From Streptomyces sp. NRRL F-6676 (GTDB taxonomy: Bacteria; Actinomycetota; Actinomycetes; Streptomycetales; Streptomycetaceae), in the NCBI RefSeq assembly GCF_000725625.1, contig NZ_JOHS01000079.1:1-20259 (forward strand): 20,259 nucleotides of DNA. The letters run 5' to 3'. The translations under genes and the position numbers were made by a program. The notes under the pieces were generated by a model, which worked only from the letters and a program-made list of their open reading frames with translations, was not told the origin of the DNA and ran no database searches. How positions within the stretch are numbered: the stretch's first letter is position 1; every line of letters starts with the position of its first letter. Positions 15,093-20,259 of the stretch are shown piece after piece.

Positions 15093-15533
15093 ATGGCAGA
15101 CCACCAGGAAGCATCCGTCACTCTGCCGAGCGATCCCGCCTCGGTCTCCGCGGCCCGAAGATATGTGGCGGGCGTCCTCACCGACTGGGGACTGCCGCCC
15201 GACGCCGATGCCGCCGACACCGTGCGCCTGATCGTGTCCGAGCTGGCCACCAACGCCGTGCAGCACACCTTCGGGCTGTCGCCGACCTTCACGGTCGACC
15301 TCGTCCTCGACCGGGACGAGCAGCTCCGCGTCGGGGTGACCGACAGCCATCCGCGCTTCCCGAAACGGCTGCCGGCGGCCGTGCAGCAGGACAACGGGCG
15401 CGGTCTGGTCATCGTGCGCTGTCTGACCGCGGAGCACGGCGGTCGGCTCAGCGTGCGGCCCACCCGGGAGGGCGGGAAGACGATCGAGATCGAACTGCCC
15501 TGGAAGGTGCCCGCGGCCCAGCCGGACCCGTGA
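15093..15533 (+). CDS. HATPase (anti-sigma/RsbW-like) regulatory protein
   Basis: GHKL-fold ATP-binding protein of the RsbW/SpoIIAB-like group, probably a serine kinase or anti-sigma-like partner. 146 aa from ATG at 15093, which has AAAGGGA upstream. A GTG at 15036 would add 19 residues and cannot be excluded. The N box SELATNAVQH is at 49-58 (Glu50, Asn54). The G1 motif is degenerate (VTDSHP at 82-87 instead of DxGxG), as common in streptomycete members, and the G2-like NGRGLVIV is at 101-108. It diverges from the DUF5753/DUF397 pair, completing the trio known from abaA-like loci. Target unknown. Confidence 0.88.
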   Translation: MADHQEASVTLPSDPASVSAARRYVAGVLTDWGLPPDADAADTVRLIVSELATNAVQHTFGLSPTFTVDLVLDRDEQLRVGVTDSHPRFPKRLPAAVQQDNGRGLVIVRCLTAEHGGRLSVRPTREGGKTIEIELPWKVPAAQPDP

Positions 15534-15545
15534 AGGAGCGGCCCC

Positions 15546-16097
15546 TCAGCCGCCGGAGTCCCGGGACCCCGGATCGCCCGGCGTCCCGGTGGGGTCCTCC
15601 GCGACCGGCCGGTCCGCGCGGACGCCGGTACGGCGGACCAGCCGCGGCAGCACGCCCCACAGCAGGACGCACACCGCCAGGGTCCCCGCACCCGCGGCGA
15701 TGCCCGCCGTCCGGTCCAGGGTCACGTCCACCACCAGCAGCACCGAGCCGGTGAAGGCCAGCATCAGCACCGCCAGGCCCGCCGAGGCCAGCCGTGAGGA
15801 GACCTGCACGATCAAGGGCTTGGCGTTCTGCTGGAACAGCGAGCGGTGCAGCGCCGCCGGCGCCGTGAACAGCACGGCCGCCAGCATCGCGAGGAGCAGC
15901 GTGACGACGTACGTCGTGCGCTGGAACGTGTCGATGTCCGGGAAGCGCTGGGTGAAGGCCAGCGTCAGCAGGAAGGCGAACAGGATCTGCACGCCCGCCT
16001 GGGTGACGCGCACCTCCTGCAACAACTCGGCGAAGTTGCGGTCGGCGCGTTCCAGCGGGGTCTCGTTGCGTTGCTCGTGATGCGGGCGGTCGGCCAT
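15546..16097 (-). CDS. DUF6328-type integral membrane protein
   Basis: 183-aa protein with four predicted membrane helices at about residues 36-52, 61-79, 103-125 and 130-150. A charged cytoplasmic-like N-terminus (NETPLERADRNFAELLQEVRVTQAGVQILFAF, in parts) precedes the first helix, and the hydrophilic C-terminal tail is Arg/Asp-rich. The pattern ETPLERADRNFAELLQE followed by a TQAGVQ turn is typical of the DUF6328 family in actinomycetes. Function is unknown. It converges with the HATPase gene (12-bp gap). Its start ATG at 16097 is about 100 bp downstream of the NlpC/P60 stop, after a terminator hairpin, so it is probably transcribed on its own. Confidence 0.8.
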   Translation of the reverse strand: MADRPHHEQRNETPLERADRNFAELLQEVRVTQAGVQILFAFLLTLAFTQRFPDIDTFQRTTYVVTLLLAMLAAVLFTAPAALHRSLFQQNAKPLIVQVSSRLASAGLAVLMLAFTGSVLLVVDVTLDRTAGIAAGAGTLAVCVLLWGVLPRLVRRTGVRADRPVAEDPTGTPGDPGSRDSGG

Positions 16098-16153
16098 GAG
16101 GAACAGATAACCGTTCCTCCGCCGGTCACGCCCCCGCGCGATCGGCGGAGGAC

Positions 16154-16180
16154 GGGTACGGGGCTGCCGCGCCCGTACCC
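16154..16180 (-). terminator. Terminator after the NlpC/P60 gene
   Basis: GGGTACGGG (16154-16162) and CCCGTACCC (16172-16180) form a perfect 9-bp stem with a 9-nt loop, 19 nt beyond the minus-strand stop codon. No U-run follows. Confidence 0.6.
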
Positions 16181-16199
16181 CGCCGCCGCGGCCGGCCGG

Positions 16200-16673
16200 T
16201 CAGCGCACCCTGCCGTACCAGACGCTCCTGGTCCACAGCTTTTGCAGCCGTACGACGTCACCCGTCTTCGGCGCGTGCCAGATCTTCCCCTTCCCGGCGT
16301 AGATGCCCACGTGGTACACGTAGCTGCCCGAGTGGAAGAACACCAGGTCACCCGCCTTGCGGCTGGACGACGAGATATGGCGCGTCTTGTTGTACTGGGC
16401 CGCGGCCGTCCGGGGCAGCTTCTTGCCCGCCTTCTTGAACGAGTACAGCGTCAGCCCGGAGCAGTCGAACCGGTGCGGTCCGGTGGCGCCCCACTGGTAG
16501 GGGGAGCCCTTCTTCGACGCCGCGACGTGCAGCGCCTTCGTCGCCATGGTCGCGGCGGACGCCTGGGAGGCGACACCGGGGACCGCGATGCTGCCGCCCA
16601 CGGCGGCGAGGGTGAGGGCCGAGGCGGTGCCGGCCCGGGTCAACAGCGACGGGACACGATCGAGCGCAGTCAT
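16200..16673 (-). CDS. Secreted NlpC/P60 cell-wall peptidase
   Basis: Predicted exported cysteine peptidase cleaving peptidoglycan stem peptides. 157 aa from ATG at 16673, preceded by GAAGGG 6 nt away; a TTG two codons earlier is less likely. A Sec signal peptide occupies about 1-41, ending near ASQASA. The mature part is one minimal NlpC/P60 domain with the triad Cys71 (RFDCSGLT), His121 (YVYHVGIYAG) and His133 (WHAPKTGD). No wall-binding or coiled-coil domain is present, so it is small for the family. Its 5' leader carries a c-di-AMP riboswitch, as seen before other streptomycete wall-lytic genes, tying expression to osmotic and growth signalling. Confidence 0.94.
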   Translation of the reverse strand: MTALDRVPSLLTRAGTASALTLAAVGGSIAVPGVASQASAATMATKALHVAASKKGSPYQWGATGPHRFDCSGLTLYSFKKAGKKLPRTAAAQYNKTRHISSSSRKAGDLVFFHSGSYVYHVGIYAGKGKIWHAPKTGDVVRLQKLWTRSVWYGRVR

Positions 16674-16689
16674 GCGCAACCCTTCGTCA

Positions 16690-16863
16690 GCCGCCTGTGA
16701 AGGATGACCTGTCGGATTCGGGCTGGCGAAGTTGCCCGGCCGCCTGACGCGGCTTCACCCCAAGGGCTGCTCGGCACGGACCGTGCGTCCGTTCCGGCGA
16801 CCCGTCGTGCTCGGGTCCTCCACTCCTGCCGATCCACTCCTGTCGACCGGTCATCCAGGCGGC
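16690..16863 (-). ncRNA. c-di-AMP (ydaO/yuaA) riboswitch in the NlpC/P60 leader
   Basis: Read on the minus strand, the leader contains the characteristic ydaO-type segments: TTGGGGTGAAGCCGC (around 16764-16750), GGGCAACTTCGCCAGCCCGA, then ATCCGACAGGTCATCC and the closing AGGCGGC. The outer stem is explicit: GCCGCCT (16863-16857) pairs with AGGCGGC (16696-16690), and GGATGACC (16856-16849) pairs with GGTCATCC (16709-16702), with a TTCAC bulge on the 3' side. The aptamer ends only 4-5 nt before the GAAGGG ribosome site and about 16 nt before ATG, so control of translation or of transcript completion at the gene start is likely. Recognition is from memory of the family, not a covariance search. 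Confidence 0.85.
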
Positions 16864-17324
16864 GGCAGGACTCGGCGTCCGCCCGGACCGCCCCGCCGCT
16901 TGTGGCGGGGGCTGTCAGGAAGGGATCTTCGCCCACGGAAGTCTGAAAATCCCAACGGAAGCGGAGGTTTGTGTTGTTACTCACCACTCTGCTGTTCGAG
17001 TGAACGCCCTTTGTTTTTCCCCGTGTCCAGAGCCGGGAGGAGGCCCGGACCAGCACCGGAAGATCTCATTCCGCTCGCCGTCCACCGCGCCGCGCAACCG
17101 GGACGGCCCCCGAAGTCGAGGTGTGCCTACGCCGAAAGGGGGTAACCCGTCCGGCCCCTCCGTGTCCCGCCTGGCGCGCGGACGCCGTACCGCTCAACGG
17201 GCGCGCGCGTACCGGATATCGGATTGGCAAAGGAGGCCCACCGCCCCTGTTCTCAGGGACCGCACAGCGACAAGGATCCCCGTAGCCATCGGAAGATTCG
17301 TCACGATGTTCGGGGAGGTCCCTC
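16864..17324. other. Intergenic promoter region, NlpC/P60 riboswitch to secreted hydrolase
   Basis: 460 bp with no convincing gene; open frames here have poor codon use. It holds a perfect 7-bp hairpin CCCCGCC/GGCGGGG (16891-16910) just upstream of the riboswitch. An AT-richer patch (16935-17025) includes the short inverted repeat CACTC (16985-16989)/GAGTG (16998-17002) and probably contains the divergent promoters. No clear -35/-10 pair could be assigned for either side. Confidence 0.5.
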
Positions 17325-18938
17325 TTGAGGGGTATGAGACCGACGAAGCGAGCCACCGCGCTCGGCTCCGCCGGAGCGCTCGTCACGGCGGCGGCACTGA
17401 TAGCCGGGGCCGTGGCGGCACCGTCGGCCGCCGCCGGCACGCGCCACGGCCACGGCCAGAGCCACAGCAGCGAGGCACAGGGCGCCGCGCTCGCCGCCGC
17501 CCGGGCCGCCAGGGCCGGCATCGACTGGCAGGACTGCCCGGCCGACTGGGGGCTCGCCAAGCCGATCCAGTGCGGCTGGGTCAGCGTCCCGGTCGACTAC
17601 GCCAAGCCCTACGGCAAGCAGATCAAGCTCGCCGTCGACCGCATTGGCAACACCGGCACCGCGCGCGAGCGCCAGGGTGCCCTGGTCTACAACCCGGGCG
17701 GCCCCGGCGCATCCGGACTGCGCTTCCCGGCCCGCGTCACCGCCAAGAACCCGGTCTGGGCCAACGTCGCCAAGGCGTACGACTTCGTGGGCTTCGACCC
17801 GCGCGGCGTCGGCCACTCCGCGCCCATCTCCTGCCAGGACCCGCAGGAGTTCGTCAAGGCGCCCAAGATGGACCCGGTGCCCGACTCCGAGGCCGACAAG
17901 CGCGCCCAGCGCAAGCTGGCCCGCGAGTACGCCGAGGGCTGCGCCGACCGCACCGACCGCACGATGCTCCAGCAGATGACCACCCCCAACACCGCCCGCG
18001 ACCTGGACGTCATCCGGGCCGCGCTGGGGGAGCGCAAGCTCAACTACCTGGGCGTCTCCTACGGCACCTACCTCGGCGCCGTCTACGGCACGCTCTTCCC
18101 GGGGCACCTGCGCCGCATGGTCGTCGACAGCGTGGTCAACCCCGCGCGCGAGAACATCTGGTACGAGGCCAACCTCAACCAGGACATCGCCTTCGAGGGC
18201 CGCTGGAAGGACTGGGAGGACTGGGTCGCCAAGAACGACGCCGCCTTCCATCTCGGCGACACGCGTGGAGAGGTCCAGGAGCAGTGGCTGAAGCTGCGCG
18301 CCACGGCCAAGAAGAGCCCGCTCGGCGGGGTCGTCGGACCGGCGGAGCTCATCTCCTTCTTCCAGAGCGCCCCGTACTACGACTCCTCGTGGGTGCCGGT
18401 CGCGACGGTCTTCAGCAAGTACGTCGCCGGTGACACCCAGGCGCTGATCGACGCCGCCGCGCCCGACCTCTCGGACACGGCAGGCAACGCCTCCTCGGAG
18501 AACGGCAACGCGGTCTACACGGCCGTCGAGTGCACCGACGCGAAGTGGCCCACGAGCTGGCACACGTGGGACCGGGACAACACCCGGCTCCACAAGGAAT
18601 ACCCGTTCATGACCTGGGCCAACGCATGGATGAACCTGCCGTGCGCGACCTGGCCGGTCAAGCAGCGGACCCCGGTGGACGTCCACACCGGCAAGGGGCT
18701 GCCGCCCGTGCTCATCGTGCAGTCCACGGAGGACGCCGCCACGCCGTACGCCGGCGCGGTCGAACTGCACAAGCGGTTCAAGGGCTCGCGTCTGATCACC
18801 GAGCAGGGCGCCGGCTCGCACGGTGTCACCGGGCTGGTGAACCCCTGCATCAACGACAGGGTGGACACGTACCTGCTGACCGGAAGGACGGACCGGTCCG
18901 ACGTGACGTGCACCCCGCACGCGACGCCGACGCCGTGA
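17325..18938 (+). CDS. Secreted alpha/beta-hydrolase, tripeptidyl-aminopeptidase type
   Basis: Exported serine peptidase of the S33-like Tap/Slp group, which trims tripeptides from protein N-termini outside the cell. 537 aa. Signal peptide about 1-37 (MRGMRPTKR, then an Ala-rich core ending PSAAA). Oxyanion motif NPGGPG at 123-128; nucleophile Ser245 in GVSYG (243-247); Asp470 in TEDAATP; His499 in GAGSHG. The C-terminal third is the TAP-like domain, and paired cysteines suit an extracellular protein. TTG at 17325 has GGGGAGGT five nt upstream, whereas the ATG three codons later is too far from it, so TTG is preferred. It is convergent with plsC and shares a strong terminator. Exact cleavage preference is not evident. 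Confidence 0.93.
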   Translation: MRGMRPTKRATALGSAGALVTAAALIAGAVAAPSAAAGTRHGHGQSHSSEAQGAALAAARAARAGIDWQDCPADWGLAKPIQCGWVSVPVDYAKPYGKQIKLAVDRIGNTGTARERQGALVYNPGGPGASGLRFPARVTAKNPVWANVAKAYDFVGFDPRGVGHSAPISCQDPQEFVKAPKMDPVPDSEADKRAQRKLAREYAEGCADRTDRTMLQQMTTPNTARDLDVIRAALGERKLNYLGVSYGTYLGAVYGTLFPGHLRRMVVDSVVNPARENIWYEANLNQDIAFEGRWKDWEDWVAKNDAAFHLGDTRGEVQEQWLKLRATAKKSPLGGVVGPAELISFFQSAPYYDSSWVPVATVFSKYVAGDTQALIDAAAPDLSDTAGNASSENGNAVYTAVECTDAKWPTSWHTWDRDNTRLHKEYPFMTWANAWMNLPCATWPVKQRTPVDVHTGKGLPPVLIVQSTEDAATPYAGAVELHKRFKGSRLITEQGAGSHGVTGLVNPCINDRVDTYLLTGRTDRSDVTCTPHATPTP

Positions 18939-18962
18939 CGACCGCGGCAGCGGTCCCGTAGC

Positions 18963-19004
18963 GGGAGGAGGGGGCGGCCGGACCACCGGCCGCCCCCTCC
19001 TCCC
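18963..19004. terminator. 19-bp perfect-stem bidirectional terminator
   Basis: GGGAGGAGGGGGCGGCCGG (18963-18981) pairs perfectly with its complement at 18986-19004 around an ACCA loop. It lies between the convergent hydrolase (ends 18938) and acyltransferase (ends 19035) genes and can serve both. It lacks a U-run, as is usual in Streptomyces. Confidence 0.9.
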
Positions 19005-19034
19005 CTTCCTGGCATGCCAACCATCCCTGGAATG

Positions 19035-19757
19035 TCAACTGAGCGGCAGCCGGGGGAACTTGCGCTCCCTGGCCGTCTGCTCGGCCTCCTCCGCCTTCAC
19101 CACGGCCGCGTACTGGTCGACGTACTCCTGCTCGGAGAGGGACAGGATCGCGTACATGATCTCGTCGGTGACCGCGCGCAGGATCGCCTTCTCGTGCTCC
19201 ATGCCGGCGTAGCGGGAGAAGTCCAGGGGCTTGCCGAAGCGGATCACCACGGGGTGGATGCGAGGGATCTTGCGGCCGGGCGGCTGCGCCTCGAAGGTGC
19301 CGATCATCGCGCAGGGGATCACCGGGACCCCCGCCCTGAGCGCCATCACGGCGACGCCGACCTTGCCCTTGTAGAGCCGGCCGTCGTGGGAACGGGTGCC
19401 CTCCGGGTAGATGCCGAGCAACTCGCCCTTGCTCAGGACCCCGAGCCCCTCCCGGATCGCGGCCTGTCCGGCGTCCTTGCCGGAACGGTCGACGGGGATC
19501 TGCCCGGCGCTGCGGAAGAAGGCGGCGGTCAGCCGCCCCTTGATGCCCGGGCCGGTGAAGTACTCGGCCTTGGCGAGGAAGGTGATGCGCCGCTTCAGCA
19601 CGGCGGGCATCAGGAAGTGGTCGGAGAACGACAGATGGTTGCCCGCGACGATCGCGGCCCCGGAGCCCGGCACATGCGCGAGCCCCTCGATCCGGGGCCG
19701 GAACGTCAGCCTCAGCAGCGGGCCCAGAACCACGTATTTCAGCAGGTAGTAGAACAC
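19035..19757 (-). CDS. 1-acyl-glycerol-3-phosphate acyltransferase family (PlsC-like)
   Basis: Acyltransferase that probably acylates lysophosphatidic acid in phospholipid synthesis at the inner membrane face. 240 aa. Motif I NHLSFSD (Asn40, His41, Asp46), the motif II region GQIPVDRSGKDAGQ at about 85-98 and motif III YPEGTRS (117-123) are complete; motif IV is VPVIPCAMIGT. The N-terminus MFYYLLKYVVLGPLLRL is a membrane-associated helix. GTG at 19757 has GAGGAG 7 nt upstream. The long acidic C-terminal helix (QYAAVVKAEEAEQTARERK) is common in streptomycete members. The family covers several acyl acceptors, so the substrate is an inference. A promoter candidate lies upstream. Confidence 0.93.
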   Translation of the reverse strand: MFYYLLKYVVLGPLLRLTFRPRIEGLAHVPGSGAAIVAGNHLSFSDHFLMPAVLKRRITFLAKAEYFTGPGIKGRLTAAFFRSAGQIPVDRSGKDAGQAAIREGLGVLSKGELLGIYPEGTRSHDGRLYKGKVGVAVMALRAGVPVIPCAMIGTFEAQPPGRKIPRIHPVVIRFGKPLDFSRYAGMEHEKAILRAVTDEIMYAILSLSEQEYVDQYAAVVKAEEAEQTARERKFPRLPLS

Positions 19758-19790
19758 CGCGGCACTCCTCGCGTTCCCCGGGGAGCGATC

Positions 19791-19819
19791 AGTGTAGGCG
19801 GCGCGACGGACAGAGGTAA
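19791..19819 (-). promoter_or_regulatory. Candidate promoter of the PlsC-like gene
   Basis: On the minus strand TTACCT (19819-19814) and TACACT (19796-19791) are 17 nt apart. Transcription would start about 27 nt before the GTG, leaving room for the GAGGAG ribosome site. The -10 is good; the -35 is weak. Confidence 0.5.
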
Positions 19820-19844
19820 CCGCCGCGGGATCACGCTCTGTCCC

Positions 19845-19856
19845 TACTGATCAGTA
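19845..19856. promoter_or_regulatory. 12-bp perfect palindrome upstream of the plsC promoter
   Basis: TACTGATCAGTA is self-complementary and lies about 26 bp upstream of the proposed -35 box. ACTGATC recurs beside the -10 box (minus strand, about 19793-19787). Possible operator; no regulator is identified. A second hairpin, CCGGCC/GGCCGG, follows at 19888-19905. Confidence 0.35.
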
Positions 19857-19905
19857 CCGACAAAAACCAACCGCGGAACCGAAGACTCCGGCCTTGTACG
19901 GCCGG

Positions 19906-20259
19906 CACGGGCCCGGTTCCGTGGGGGTGCAGGGGGCGGAGTCCCGGCGGGGGGCGGAGCCGTGGAGGTGCGGGGGGCGAGCCCCGAAGGGCGCGGGGTC
20001 TGGTTCCGTGGGGTGCGGGGGGCGGAGCTTCTGCCGGGGCGCGGGGTCCAGTTCTGTGGGGGTGCGGAGGCCGCGGCGCCACCGGGGTGGCGGGTCCGGT
20101 TCCGTGGGGGCGCAGGGGGCGGAGGCTCGCGCGGGTTCGGGGCGCAGCCTCCGGCGGGGTGCGGGGGCCGCAGCCCCGCCAGGGCGCGGGGTCCGGTTCG
20201 TGGGGGTGCAGGGGGCGAGCCCCCCCGCCGGGGTGCAGGGGGGCGGGGCCCCGTGGGGG
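19906..20259 (+). repeat. G-rich degenerate tandem repeats, about 48-bp period
   Basis: Non-coding. A unit starting near TCCGGTTCCGTGGGGGTG recurs at about 19912, 19999, 20047, 20095 and 20192. Spacings are 87, 48, 48 and 97 bp, so 48 bp is the basic period with doubled units. Between starts are GGGGGCGGAGCC and GCGCGGGG blocks. The purine-rich bias on the plus strand is strong. The array runs to the window edge and may continue. No gene is supported in it; an open frame on the minus strand (19831-20082) is low-complexity. Confidence 0.75.

Noticed and set aside
16225..16245. TGGTCCACA inside the NlpC/P60 gene as a DnaA box
   Set aside because: Single, within coding sequence and mismatched at the second base; expected by chance.
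16670..17056. 128-codon minus-strand frame upstream of NlpC/P60
   Set aside because: It lies over the riboswitch and has no recognisable domain or good codon pattern.

Overview
This is about 20 kb of chromosome from a high-GC actinomycete, almost certainly Streptomyces. GC is extreme, codons almost always end in G or C, and GTG/TTG starts are common. Clade-typical pairs are present: DUF5753 helix-turn-helix + DUF397 + HATPase, a c-di-AMP riboswitch before a cell-wall hydrolase, and a TTA codon confined to one regulator. No rRNA, tRNA, prophage, insertion sequence or CRISPR array was seen.

Layout. (1) 1-4.8 kb: a ROK-family regulator (-) diverges from an unrecognised small gene (+). Then come mug and purB (-, overlapping by 4 nt) and an SGNH esterase (-). 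(2) 4.8-7.5 kb: two paralogous CNNM/CBS membrane proteins (-, overlapping by 4 nt), with a 15-bp tandem array of DnaA-box-like sites upstream. (3) 7.5-9.15 kb: a GNAT acetyltransferase (-), then a divergent ribbon-helix-helix antitoxin and Fic/Doc-like toxin pair (+), followed by a non-coding block of long tandem repeats in two orientations. (4) 9.15-13.7 kb: a biotin locus, bioB-bioA-bioD (-) divergent from bioF (+). It covers pimeloyl thioester to biotin but has no gene for making the pimeloyl precursor. (5) 13.7-15.5 kb: an abaA/whiJ-like regulatory trio. (6) 15.5-16.9 kb: a DUF6328 membrane protein and a secreted NlpC/P60 peptidase (-), the latter under a ydaO-type c-di-AMP riboswitch. (7) 17.3-20.26 kb: a secreted alpha/beta-hydrolase peptidase (+) and a PlsC-type acyltransferase (-) converge on a 19-bp perfect terminator stem. 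The window ends in about 350 bp of G-rich tandem repeats.

Most genes are housekeeping. The points of most interest are: a BioB with a nine-residue CxxH repeat tail; a Fic-like toxin whose active-site motif is degenerate, transcribed from an apparently leaderless promoter overlapped by twin palindromes; a cluster of DnaA-box-like sequences outside an evident origin; a TTA (bldA-type) codon only in the DUF5753 regulator; the c-di-AMP riboswitch whose P1 stem abuts the ribosome binding site; and a large family of intergenic repeats.
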